Translations under genes and position numbers: made by a program
Shown: positions 1 to 13,018 of the stretch, piece by piece
Position numbering within the stretch: position 1 is the first letter of the stretch
Layout: each line of letters starts with the position of its first letter
The notes under the pieces: model-generated
What the model saw: the letters and a program-made list of their open reading frames with translations, nothing else
The model's database searches: none
Told to the model about the DNA's origin: nothing
Assembly: GCA_963931925.1 (NCBI GenBank)
Contig: OZ007580.1
Coordinates: forward strand, 3,271,390-3,335,389
DNA from: Onchidella celtica
Lineage: Eukaryota > Mollusca > Gastropoda > Systellommatophora > Onchidiidae
Direction: 5' to 3'
DNA: 64,000 nucleotides

Positions 1-3000
1 TCCTCCACCAGCTTGTCCCCCACAAAAGCGCTCACGCACGTCAGTGTGATAAGAAAGATAACGTGTTTAATTTTTTAGGTGTTTGTTTAGACCTGTAGTT
101 GTGTGTGACCAGCTACTTAGAGCCTGGGGGAAAACTGTCCCACTGCCGAGTATCGATCTGCAGATCTGTTGACATAAGCACAGGTGTTGTTTTATCATTA
201 AAGCCGACATGTCAATATTTAGATATCTATTCTTATTTATTCATTATCATTATTATATCATTTTTAACTGTGCCTTCAAATCGGATATTCTCGTTTTCAT
301 AACTCTTCCTCTCCCCTCTTTATATAATTATCCTCCGTAAGTGCTTGCACACACACATACATACACACACATCAAATTTGTTTATTTACATTGAATACCT
401 TTCAAATGTACCTGTAAAATATCAGTACTGAGAAAACAATACATGACACTACACAGAAGCAGAAATACCTGCTATGGTCCGTTTCATACTTGCTTTCCAA
501 ATCTGCGCCCTAGCAAACACACATACGCGCGCACAAGCACTCCACTGTCTCCGTTGTGCAATACATTGTATCATACTACACAAACCTAAGTATACAAAAA
601 TTTCAGTGCACAGAGTCATCCACATACACAGAGTCATTAAAACACACATGGCCACACTGTTAAGGCTTTTGCATACACTGACATTAAGAAAACATCACAC
701 ACGAGCATTTATACAAACAAGTGCAAGGCACACGTACACACTCATTTCTAACATTTTCACAATGTAATATTATCTCACAATATTTACTCGAACTAAAAAC
801 AAGCAACTGACATTTTACAAAATTCAAGTACTTAACGTGCAGAACAATGTTTGTTCGTTTTCACAGACAGAAATAATGACCAGAAATTTCTAAGTGTCCT
901 TACTTGGCTCAGATTAAGCTTAAACGTTTTGTACTTAGTACATGATGGAACTTGGCAATAATTATATCGGTTGTTAGCTTTTCTGATCAATGTCTGCCAG
1001 CACTTTAAGGCCTGGTTATTGGCTGGGCCCTGATGCAGAAAAACTCTTGATGTTCGGAGAAAGCTACTTATCAGTCTCTGTCAACAATCTGTGTACACTG
1101 TGTTGATTCGTTCTCAGTTTAGCATGTTTGAACGTATGCATTCGGCAGTGGCGTAGTTGAAACCCATAATGCCGGAGGGTATCTTATATGGGGACAAGGT
1201 GGTATAGAGGCAAGGTGCCCACTTCTCACGGCAAGGGTACAGGGTACAAAACCCGGCCGGTGCAGGCATGTTGGAAGTTTGGGATTTTTCTCATATTTTC
1301 GTGTCTCTGATAGTATTTTGGGGCGGGGGAGGGGGGGTGTAGGAAGATCGAGTATCTACAATCTAGTCTTCTCGGATAAAGATGAAAAAATTTGGATGGG
1401 CCGGGTGCACGTTGCGCACGTTAAAGAGACATTGGCAGTTGGAATTCGAAAAGAGTAGGCCGAACAGGCCGCTGCCAAGTGCTACGCTTTGACATGATGC
1501 GAATTCCATTATGGAATTAATTTACCTAATAATTGATGAGGATTTAAAGGTCGTGACAGACATTTGATACTTCGTGTCAGACTTTCAAATCGCTCTCCTG
1601 TCAAATTTACAAAATTGTCGATACGGTCTTTGCGCAGGCACCCCTCGATGTACCCTCCAGTTTCTCAATTTCCTTAACACCCCCACCCCCCATGTACACG
1701 TTTAATACGTTTGACACCCCCCCCTCCCCCCCATTGTACTTACGTACGGCCACTAGAACAGTGAAAGTCGATGCTGTCCTTATTGCTTCATTTTGCATGG
1801 ACTATGGAAACACGTTTTCTACGTAAGACGATCTTAGCTCTTGTCTGTCCTATCTCCACTCTCTGAAAAACTGCAGATCTTTTAGTACGCAGAAGAGGTA
1901 TAACAAATGCACACTTTGACACTTCTTTAAAATTCTTTGTGGCACTTGTCAAGCTGTTTCACAGTTTCGATTTATTCTAACGCCTTATCATAATACGAAG
2001 TCCGTACACATTTAACATTGAATTTCTCAGTTGTGCTAAAAGTGGAGATGGAACAAACACGAACAAAGGCAGTCATAATCCAGCAACTTCATTTGCTCGA
2101 AAAAAGGGAAATAAAAGCAGACTTTTTAATTCATCACTAAAATTGATAACCGTATGACTGTGCTCTCCCCAGACAACCCCCCTCCCCCCTACACATACAC
2201 CCGTGTCCACTTTTCATACACTGGAGGCGGGCCCCCTCTTTCAACCTTCTCCACCCCCGAACATCCGTACCACAGGGATGGTCCCTAACCGCCGTCCCTC
2301 TTCAGACAATCTCAGACCAGCTGGGCCTTTGATGGTCCTCCACCAGCTTGTCCCCCACAAAAGCGCTCACGCACGTCAGTGTGATAAGAAAGATAACGTG
2401 TTTAATTTTTTAGGTGTTTGTTTAGACCTGTAGTTGTGTGTGACCAGCTACTTAGAGCCTGGGGGAAAACTGTCCCACTGCCGAGTATCGATCTGCAGAT
2501 CTGTTGACATAAGCACAGGTGTTGTTTTATCATTAAAGCCGACATGTCAATATTTAGATATCTATTCTTATTTATTCATTATCATTATTATATCATTTTT
2601 AACTGTGCCTTCAAATCGGATATTCTCGTTTTCATAACTCTTCCTCTCCCCTCTTTATATAATTATCCTCCGTAAGTGCTTGCACACACACATACATACA
2701 CACACATCAAATTTGTTTATTTACATTGAATACCTTTCAAATGTACCTGTAAAATATCAGTACTGAGAAAACAATACATGACACTACACAGAAGCAGAAA
2801 TACCTGCTATGGTCCGTTTCATACTTGCTTTCCAAATCTGCGCCCTAGCAAACACACATACGCGCGCACAAGCACTCCACTGTCTCCGTTGTGCAATACA
2901 TTGTATCATACTACACAAACCTAAGTATACAAAAATTTCAGTGCACAGAGTCATCCACATACACAGAGTCATTAAAACACACATGGCCACACTGTTAAGG

Positions 3001-6000
3001 CTTTTGCATACACTGACATTAAGAAAACATCACACACGAGCATTTATACAAACAAGTGCAAGGCACACGTACACACTCATTTCTAACATTTTCACAATGT
3101 AATATTATCTCACAATATTTACTCGAACTAAAAACAAGCAACTGACATTTTACAAAATTCAAGTACTTAACGTGCAGAACAATGTTTGTTCGTTTTCACA
3201 GACAGAAATAATGACCAGAAATTTCTAAGTGTCCTTACTTGGCTCAGATTAAGCTTAAACGTTTTGTACTTAGTACATGATGGAACTTGGCAATAATTAT
3301 ATCGGTTGTTAGCTTTTCTGATCAATGTCTGCCAGCACTTTAAGGCCTGGTTATTGGCTGGGCCCTGATGCAGAAAAACTCTTGATGTTCGGAGAAAGCT
3401 ACTTATCAGTCTCTGTCAACAATCTGTGTACACTGTGTTGATTCGTTCTCAGTTTAGCATGTTTGAACGTATGCATTCGGCAGTGGCGTAGTTGAAACCC
3501 ATAATGCCGGAGGGTATCTTATATGGGGACAAGGTGGTATAGAGGCAAGGTGCCCACTTCTCACGGCAAGGGTACAGGGTACAAAACCCGGCCGGTGCAG
3601 GCATGTTGGAAGTTTGGGATTTTTCTCATATTTTCGTGTCTCTGATAGTATTTTGGGGCGGGGGAGGGGGGGTGTAGGAAGATCGAGTATCTACAATCTA
3701 GTCTTCTCGGATAAAGATGAAAAAATTTGGATGGGCCGGGTGCACGTTGCGCACGTTAAAGAGACATTGGCAGTTGGAATTCGAAAAGAGTAGGCCGAAC
3801 AGGCCGCTGCCAAGTGCTACGCTTTGACATGATGCGAATTCCATTATGGAATTAATTTACCTAATAATTGATGAGGATTTAAAGGTCGTGACAGACATTT
3901 GATACTTCGTGTCAGACTTTCAAATCGCTCTCCTGTCAAATTTACAAAATTGTCGATACGGTCTTTGCGCAGGCACCCCTCGATGTACCCTCCAGTTTCT
4001 CAATTTCCTTAACACCCCCACCCCCCCATGTACACGTTTAATACGTTTGACACCCCCCCCTCCCCCCCATTGTACTTACGTACGGCCACTAGAACAGTGA
4101 AAGTCGATGCTGTCCTTATTGCTTCATTTTGCATGGACTATGGAAACACGTTTTCTACGTAAGACGATCTTAGCTCTTGTCTGTCCTATCTCCACTCTCT
4201 GAAAAACTGCAGATCTTTTAGTACGCAGAAGAGGTATAACAAATGCACACTTTGACACTTCTTTAAAATTCTTTGTGGCACTTGTCAAGCTGTTTCACAG
4301 TTTCGATTTATTCTAACGCCTTATCATAATACGAAGTCCGTACACATTTAACATTGAATTTCTCAGTTGTGCTAAAAGTGGAGATGGAACAAACACGAAC
4401 AAAGGCAGTCATAATCCAGCAACTTCATTTGCTCGAAAAAAGGGAAATAAAAGCAGACTTTTTAATTCATCACTAAAATTGATAACCGTATGACTGTGCT
4501 CTCCCCAGACAACCCCCCTCCCCCCTACACATACACCCGTGTCCACTTTTCATACACTGGAGGCGGGCCCCCTCTTTCAACCTTCTCCACCCCCGAACAT
4601 CCGTACCACAGGGATGGTCCCTAACCGCCGTCCCTCTTCAGACAATCTCAGACCAGCTGGGCCTTTGATGGTCCTCCACCAGCTTGTCCCCCACAAAAGC
4701 GCTCACGCACGTCAGTGTGATAAGAAAGATAACGTGTTTAATTTTTTAGGTGTTTGTTTAGACCTGTAGTTGTGTGTGACCAGCTACTTAGAGCCTGGGG
4801 GAAAACTGTCCCACTGCCGAGTATCGATCTGCAGATCTGTTGACATAAGCACAGGTGTTGTTTTATCATTAAAGCCGACATGTCAATATTTAGATATCTA
4901 TTCTTATTTATTCATTATCATTATTATATCATTTTTAACTGTGCCTTCAAATCGGATATTCTCGTTTTCATAACTCTTCCTCTCCCCTCTTTATATAATT
5001 ATCCTCCGTAAGTGCTTGCACACACACATACATACACACACATCAAATTTGTTTATTTACATTGAATACCTTTCAAATGTACCTGTAAAATATCAGTACT
5101 GAGAAAACAATACATGACACTACACAGAAGCAGAAATACCTGCTATGGTCCGTTTCATACTTGCTTTCCAAATCTGCGCCCTAGCAAACACACATACGCG
5201 CGCACAAGCACTCCACTGTCTCCGTTGTGCAATACATTGTATCATACTACACAAACCTAAGTATACAAAAATTTCAGTGCACAGAGTCATCCACATACAC
5301 AGAGTCATTAAAACACACATGGCCACACTGTTAAGGCTTTTGCATACACTGACATTAAGAAAACATCACACACGAGCATTTATACAAACAAGTGCAAGGC
5401 ACACGTACACACTCATTTCTAACATTTTCACAATGTAATATTATCTCACAATATTTACTCGAACTAAAAACAAGCAACTGACATTTTACAAAATTCAAGT
5501 ACTTAACGTGCAGAACAATGTTTGTTCGTTTTCACAGACAGAAATAATGACCAGAAATTTCTAAGTGTCCTTACTTGGCTCAGATTAAGCTTAAACGTTT
5601 TGTACTTAGTACATGATGGAACTTGGCAATAATTATATCGGTTGTTAGCTTTTCTGATCAATGTCTGCCAGCACTTTAAGGCCTGGTTATTGGCTGGGCC
5701 CTGATGCAGAAAAACTCTTGATGTTCGGAGAAAGCTACTTATCAGTCTCTGTCAACAATCTGTGTACACTGTGTTGATTCGTTCTCAGTTTAGCATGTTT
5801 GAACGTATGCATTCGGCAGTGGCGTAGTTGAAACCCATAATGCCGGAGGGTATCTTATATGGGGACAAGGTGGTATAGAGGCAAGGTGCCCACTTCTCAC
5901 GGCAAGGGTACAGGGTACAAAACCCGGCCGGTGCAGGCATGTTGGAAGTTTGGGATTTTTCTCATATTTTCGTGTCTCTGATAGTATTTTGGGGCGGGGG

Positions 6001-8485
6001 AGGGGGGGTGTAGGAAGATCGAGTATCTACAATCTAGTCTTCTCGGATAAAGATGAAAAAATTTGGATGGGCCGGGTGCACGTTGCGCACGTTAAAGAGA
6101 CATTGGCAGTTGGAATTCGAAAAGAGTAGGCCGAACAGGCCGCTGCCAAGTGCTACGCTTTGACATGATGCGAATTCCATTATGGAATTAATTTACCTAA
6201 TAATTGATGAGGATTTAAAGGTCGTGACAGACATTTGATACTTCGTGTCAGACTTTCAAATCGCTCTCCTGTCAAATTTACAAAATTGTCGATACGGTCT
6301 TTGCGCAGGCACCCCTCGATGTACCCTCCAGTTTCTCAATTTCCTTAACACCCCCACCCCCCATGTACACGTTTAATACGTTTGACACCCCCCCCTCCCC
6401 CCCATTGTACTTACGTACGGCCACTAGAACAGTGAAAGTCGATGCTGTCCTTATTGCTTCATTTTGCATGGACTATGGAAACACGTTTTCTACGTAAGAC
6501 GATCTTAGCTCTTGTCTGTCCTATCTCCACTCTCTGAAAAACTGCAGATCTTTTAGTACGCAGAAGAGGTATAACAAATGCACACTTTGACACTTCTTTA
6601 AAATTCTTTGTGGCACTTGTCAAGCTGTTTCACAGTTTCGATTTATTCTAACGCCTTATCATAATACGAAGTCCGTACACATTTAACATTGAATTTCTCA
6701 GTTGTGCTAAAAGTGGAGATGGAACAAACACGAACAAAGGCAGTCATAATCCAGCAACTTCATTTGCTCGAAAAAAGGGAAATAAAAGCAGACTTTTTAA
6801 TTCATCACTAAAATTGATAACCGTATGACTGTGCTCTCCCCAGACAACCCCCCTCCCCCCTACACATACACCCGTGTCCACTTTTCATACACTGGAGGCG
6901 GGCCCCCTCTTTCAACCTTCTCCACCCCCGAACATCCGTACCACAGGGATGGTCCCTAACCGCCGTCCCTCTTCAGACAATCTCAGACCAGCTGGGCCTT
7001 TGATGGTCCTCCACCAGCTTGTCCCCCACAAAAGCGCTCACGCACGTCAGTGTGATAAGAAAGATAACGTGTTTAATTTTTTAGGTGTTTGTTTAGACCT
7101 GTAGTTGTGTGTGACCAGCTACTTAGAGCCTGGGGGAAAACTGTCCCACTGCCGAGTATCGATCTGCAGATCTGTTGACATAAGCACAGGTGTTGTTTTA
7201 TCATTAAAGCCGACATGTCAATATTTAGATATCTATTCTTATTTATTCATTATCATTATTATATCATTTTTAACTGTGCCTTCAAATCGGATATTCTCGT
7301 TTTCATAACTCTTCCTCTCCCCTCTTTATATAATTATCCTCCGTAAGTGCTTGCACACACACATACATACACACACATCAAATTTGTTTATTTACATTGA
7401 ATACCTTTCAAATGTACCTGTAAAATATCAGTACTGAGAAAACAATACATGACACTACACAGAAGCAGAAATACCTGCTATGGTCCGTTTCATACTTGCT
7501 TTCCAAATCTGCGCCCTAGCAAACACACATACGCGCGCACAAGCACTCCACTGTCTCCGTTGTGCAATACATTGTATCATACTACACAAACCTAAGTATA
7601 CAAAAATTTCAGTGCACAGAGTCATCCACATACACAGAGTCATTAAAACACACATGGCCACACTGTTAAGGCTTTTGCATACACTGACATTAAGAAAACA
7701 TCACACACGAGCATTTATACAAACAAGTGCAAGGCACACGTACACACTCATTTCTAACATTTTCACAATGTAATATTATCTCACAATATTTACTCGAACT
7801 AAAAACAAGCAACTGACATTTTACAAAATTCAAGTACTTAACGTGCAGAACAATGTTTGTTCGTTTTCACAGACAGAAATAATGACCAGAAATTTCTAAG
7901 TGTCCTTACTTGGCTCAGATTAAGCTTAAACGTTTTGTACTTAGTACATGATGGAACTTGGCAATAATTATATCGGTTGTTAGCTTTTCTGATCAATGTC
8001 TGCCAGCACTTTAAGGCCTGGTTATTGGCTGGGCCCTGATGCAGAAAAACTCTTGATGTTCGGAGAAAGCTACTTATCAGTCTCTGTCAACAATCTGTGT
8101 ACACTGTGTTGATTCGTTCTCAGTTTAGCATGTTTGAACGTATGCATTCGGCAGTGGCGTAGTTGAAACCCATAATGCCGGAGGGTATCTTATATGGGGA
8201 CAAGGTGGTATAGAGGCAAGGTGCCCACTTCTCACGGCAAGGGTACAGGGTACAAAACCCGGCCGGTGCAGGCATGTTGGAAGTTTGGGATTTTTCTCAT
8301 ATTTTCGTGTCTCTGATAGTATTTTGGGGCGGGGGAGGGGGGGTGTAGGAAGATCGAGTATCTACAATCTAGTCTTCTCGGATAAAGATGAAAAAATTTG
8401 GATGGGCCGGGTGCACGTTGCGCACGTTAAAGAGACATTGGCAGTTGGAATTCGAAAAGAGTAGGCCGAACAGGCCGCTGCCAAG
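1..8485. repeat. Tandem array of a 2335-bp unit (3.6 copies)
   Basis: The same sequence recurs at intervals of 2335, 2336 and 2335 bases. Full units are 1480-3814, 3815-6150 and 6151-8485, preceded by a partial unit 1-1479 that runs off the left edge. The only difference noticed between units is one extra C in a C-run near 4020. Each unit holds a CA/CATA microsatellite, C-rich runs and a truncated SINE at its right end. Short open frames of up to 97 codons repeat with the units but lack recognisable domains, so they were not annotated as genes. The near-identity points to recent amplification or gene conversion; a collapsed or expanded assembly is also possible. Confidence 0.95.
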
Positions 8486-8575
8486 GCAAAATCAAACTGA
8501 AATTCATCCCTACCACTCCCTCCATCTCCCCCTCTCATCTCCCACCCCCTAAAACAACAACAACAACAGCATACC
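8198..8575 (+). mobile_element. tRNA-derived SINE at the array edge
   Basis: An RNA polymerase III A-box, TGGTATAGAGG at 8206-8216, fits the tRNA consensus exactly. A B-box-like GGTACAAAACC at 8249-8259 matches about 9 of 11 positions at tRNA-like spacing. The body holds the stretch GCGCACGTTAAAGA and ends in a C-rich, then AAC-repeat tail. A second genomic copy of the body is at 50140-50340, which supports a dispersed family. Truncated copies ending at 1479, 3814 and 6150 lie inside the tandem units; only this last one continues into the 3' tail. The exact 5' and 3' ends are estimates. Confidence 0.65.
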
Positions 8576-11150
8576 GGCGCTGCATTGTGGCGACGACATG
8601 CCTGCTCCAGTTGTAACTGGGTGCATTGACTCAAAGCCAAATTTCCCAAATGGTATAAAAGTAGTATACAAATACAAAAACAGAATTCTGAGTGTCCCAT
8701 TCCAAGGATTAACTTAACGCACCAGTTGAGTCTGATTGCCCGCCTAGCTGGATGGTGACGTCACGTTATTAAGTTTCTATTAGTTTCGATGAGTTTTCAG
8801 GTGCACAGGATCTCACTGACACTAAATGTCATTAGGTCACCATGAACCTGTACAACAGTACAATAACGATATCAAACAACAACATCCACAGAAATATTAA
8901 CAATAGTAATAGTAATTAGGAAAACCACCAGCAGCAGCAGTAACAACAGAAATAATAACAACAACAATAATAAAAATGTTAACAGTAACATCAACTTCAT
9001 TAGGAACAACAAGAAGAGCAAGAACAGTAACAATAATAGAAACAACAACACTGAGAATAACAAACTCAATGATAACAAGAACAGTATCAATAAGATCATT
9101 AAGAATAACAATGGTAGGTCTATAGGTTTCCTGTGTTTTAGATGTTTCCAATGTCGGAAAAATGAAGGAATTTGATAATTTTGAACCTCCCCCCCCCCCC
9201 CCCACACACACACACATACACAGGGAAAGGACAGGCTTTGTGTGTTTTCTCGTCAAAATAATCATAATAGGTTTTTGTTACCAGCTTGTGGATCAGTTTC
9301 ATGCAACATTATCCTGGCCTTTGTCGCCAACGAAAAGATTCTTGTGGTCTATTAGCTAAATCTAATCCCAGTCCTAAACTTAGCCCTAACCCTAAAACTT
9401 TCAACAAACCAAACAAACAAAAATGTGCAAAGGAAACCTTATCTGGTCAAAATGGGCCAAAGTTCCACTTTCGGAGCAAAAAAAAAAAAAATGCAAAAAC
9501 TCAGCCCGTCCCCTATTTGTCTTTGTGGTCCGCCGCTGCATCTCTCCCGAGTATCCTGTTGACTTAGCTGCATTTGTTCTATGATTATATGAATTTCCTA
9601 TATTTCCCTTGAAGGACAAGGGTGTAAACAATCTCTTTTCCTAACAAACGATTAAGTTTAAGGGGAATCGGGGGAAGACGTGTCTAGAAAATGTCAGTGA
9701 GCCAAAATAAACATTAACAATGGAAGCTCTTCGGCATTAATACAGAGAGAGAATGGATGCAAATACCGGGACGCAAGAAATAACTATAAATGTGAATACT
9801 TGGCCATTATTGGCCACTTAGACGGAGCATGGTCCAAAAAAAAAAAAAATGAATGGAAATCTCTGATAACAGAAGATCAGTAACACACATGTCAGTGTTC
9901 TGGATTTCTTTGACAATGAGTGACGTGTCTGCAGACCGCGCAGCTGGTTTTTTGTCTCAGATAATGAAGTTTGCTTGATGGCATTTGAGCTGTCGGCCGT
10001 GGACAAAATTTACCATTATATTATTTTCTTCATTGGAAATTGGAATACGTTAATGTTCCTTGTGGGTGCAGCGGACAACAAGGCTTGAGCTGCAGGAAAC
10101 GTGTCTATGTTTTCTCCTAATGGCAAGGGATGTGTTTTTATGTGTTCATGATTTGGCGTGCACAGCTTTAGGCAATGTGAACAATGTCTGACAAAATGTG
10201 TTTTTCACGGAGTGGATTTACAATTTGGAAATTATTTGAAAAGTGGCGAAAAATTTCCTTCATATTTTGCATGTATGGATGAATCTTCGAGCATCTGACT
10301 AACATGTTCTGTCTTGTACAATGGTACAAAAGTAACTCAAAAAGTTCCCAAAAATTCAGAACAATATTTCCCGACCATTTGAAATCTTCAAATCAAATAA
10401 AACAATAATGAAAGTACAAAGAAAATTGTTGCTTCAGATAGACAAGCAAAGTTATGCTTTATTTGAAAAAAAAACTCATTTTATTTGCCTACATTATCAC
10501 AGCAAAATGAGAAAAAAAGTCTCAGGTATAAATTACAAATCAGTAATTACAATTAATAATCATACGAAAACAGTAGTAATAAAGGGGTAAGATATAATCC
10601 TGTACTTTTATGTGAATGTTTTTTGTTCTTTTTTTTTTTTTTTAAACTTTTATTTGTGATACATGACACTCTCTAAATGGCAAAGGGTAGTGAAATGGAA
10701 TGGGGGTCAACCAGTAATGGAATGATATGTTCAAAATGGGAAACTGAGGTAAGGGGCGGAGGAAGGGGGGGGGCCGAGAAGGAGGGGGTTCAATTGTAAG
10801 CCCAAGCAGATCATCATTGCGTGAATTTCCAATGTTTTTCCCTCCATTTGTTTTGTTTTTTAAACAGTCTTGACATCCAGAAGTAGAAGTTTAATGAAGG
10901 TAACAATTCATACATCAATACTTTAAGAAAACAAGAGTCAAAGCAAAAATCCCAAGTCGATGGGTTCACTGAATTTACTGTTTCAGTTTGCGCGTTCTCT
11001 CCTTTGTAAATGAAGTTTAATCAACGTCATCGACCCAGTCCAGGGAAAATGCCCGCTAAGGCATTCAGATCATGTGAAATGCCAAACAAAGCTTCAGGAT
11101 AAGACAATAGGTTTCCTGGTTACAGATGCCGCTTGAAAAGGCTATGGGCC
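8576..11150. other. Non-coding stretch with low-complexity tracts
   Basis: No convincing gene is present. The stretch holds an AAC/AAT-rich trinucleotide region (about 8865-9110), a C-run leading into a CA repeat (about 9187-9225), A-runs near 9480 and 9838, a T-run near 10630 and a G-rich tract near 10755. Frames of up to about 120 codons here read straight through the AAC/AAT repeat as leucine or valine strings and are artefacts of composition. Confidence 0.7.
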
Positions 11151-11282
11151 GCCGACTAGTTACACAACGTCAGGGGATTGACTCTCAATGAGATCCTATG
11201 CATCCGCTGACTAGTTGGATTTCAATGAAACTACAATGTCGTGACGGCACCATCCAATTAGTCGACCGACCAATTAGTCGGC
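11151..11282. repeat. Nested imperfect inverted repeat, MITE-like
   Basis: The outer arms GCCGACTAGTT (11151) and AATTAGTCGGC (ending 11282) are inverse complements with one mismatch. Inside them GACTAGTTGGAT (about 11209) and ATCCAATTAGTC (about 11252-11263) form a second inverted pair, also with one mismatch. The motif GACTAGT/ATTAGTC appears four or more times in 130 bases. The short palindromic structure resembles a foldback or MITE remnant, but no target duplication was identified. Confidence 0.4.
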
Positions 11283-13018
11283 TAAAGCGTGCCGGGTGTA
11301 ACGCGGTGGACAGGAAGAAAGGAGAGAGATAACCTATACGAGTCGCTTATGCATGTACTTCGTTTAAGCATTTAAACAAACAATGCAGAATCAATGCTCT
11401 ATCCGTGCGTGTAAATCCTGACATGCTGAATCGATGACACTTTAAAATATTATTTGATGTTTTTTGTTTGTATTTTTCATTTAAATTTGGAGAGGTTTCA
11501 TTCCCGACATGAACAATGGCTTTCTCAAGGAATAATAATTTTTTAAAAAACTGAACCAAGAGCAAGAAAAAATATTTCTGGAATTCAAAGACGTGCAATG
11601 AAATCTTTGAAAGAATTGTTTGCCGTGATATGCCAGTGGGAACTTTTAAAAAAAATTTTTTTTTATTGGCCAGGCTTATCGTATTGTGAAGACCAGCAAT
11701 TATTTCGCGTTATGACGTTTTGCACCAATAAGAGGCCTTCTCGTTGGCGTCCATAAAAAAGCAGCATTCACATGGGATACTCGAATGTATTGTCTTCTCT
11801 AAGGTAAGGACTTTTGTAACTTAAACTGTGAATTTGACGTTGGTTTGAAAATGCATCGTTCCGGCAAGCTGATTTAATGTAGGAAGTTCGCTTTGATGGA
11901 AGTTAACCAAAGCATTTCTTCCTCAATAAAGGGACCGTCTGTTTCACTTGGTCAAGTCTCATTGAGTCGTGGACAGAACTGTCAGTATACCTTCCGATGT
12001 TTCATGATTCATGACAAGATGTGAGCCGAATTGCCTACCACTCAAGACAGTTGGCTTGGATCTCCTATTCTATTACTCCGTGGTAATGGCACCAGCCATT
12101 TTTTATTTAGGTTAACGTCGATGTGATTCTTGCGACAGAACTGACTTCGAAAATAAGAAATAATAACATAGTCTATAAATTGTTCTTCGAGTCTGGAATT
12201 CCACATATTATTGTTTTCGATACTGCTGTGAAATAATTGTGTTGAGCAGCCTTTGCGAAAAGCGGAATAATGTATTTCTGGAGTGAATAATTGTGTTATT
12301 GTCATTTTACGCATATGAATAGGGATATTTGGTATTTGCCATCCTAAATCAAAACTTCACACATAGTTTTAATTTGATTGGGTTACTGACACTGACACGC
12401 ATTATTGCACTATTGTTTTCATGAACTACGCCCGCCTACCTTGGAATTTGTACAATTTTCAATGATAGTCAAAGAAGGTGGGTGGTTGGTGGGCACTTCT
12501 GGTAGTGTCTCCAGACCTTCTGTCCCACCATTGTGTTATATTCTGTCTATAATCTTGCCGCTTCCTAGCACGACATGATCGCTAGCGTATCGATGTTCTT
12601 TCCCCAAACTCAAACAAAATGCAGCAGATATAATATAATAGAACTGACTAACTTTATGACGTCTACATGAAAATCTTCCTTAAAAGAGCTTACCCAGAAT
12701 CTGCTTGGTTGACAGACAAACGCACACAGACACACACATATCATTACATCTTCTTAGAAACAGAGAATGAACAAATTTCTAATGATTCACCCACATTTGA
12801 CAGTTACGTAAAGTGCTTTGTTGAGTAAACATACAGAAATGCCTTGGAATGCCCACATCTGTGATGCTGCCGTCAGCAAACGGAAATATTTTGAAGTGCG
12901 ATTTTTTCGTAGTTGCTGTGGTTTCTCATGAGAAAAGTGAATGAATTTTTTTTTTCAAATTTATGTTAACGATGCGGAACCGTGGTTTTCACAATGCTGA
13001 GGCAAACAGTCAACATCT
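11283..13018. other. 5' flank of the GPCR gene, no gene seen
   Basis: No coding region is supported. A good splice-donor match, CTAAG followed by GTAAGG, lies near 11800, and an AG with an upstream T-rich tract precedes the coding start (near 13000). Together they could mark a 5' untranslated exon of the downstream GPCR, but transcript evidence would be needed. A weak TATA-like string (ATAAAAAAGC) lies near 11755. Confidence 0.4.

Noticed and set aside
99-7773. Repeated short frames (63-97 codons) in the tandem array
   Set aside because: They recur only because the 2335-bp unit recurs, and they lack domains, starts in good context or splice signals. One changes strand between units when a C-run varies by one base.
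8872-9265. Leucine- and valine-rich frames of 113-122 codons on the minus strand
   Set aside because: They are translations of an AAC/AAT trinucleotide tract in two frames, not a membrane protein.
9369-9395. Telomere-like CCCTAACCCTAAA
   Set aside because: Only two units plus degenerate neighbours; too short to call an interstitial telomeric repeat.
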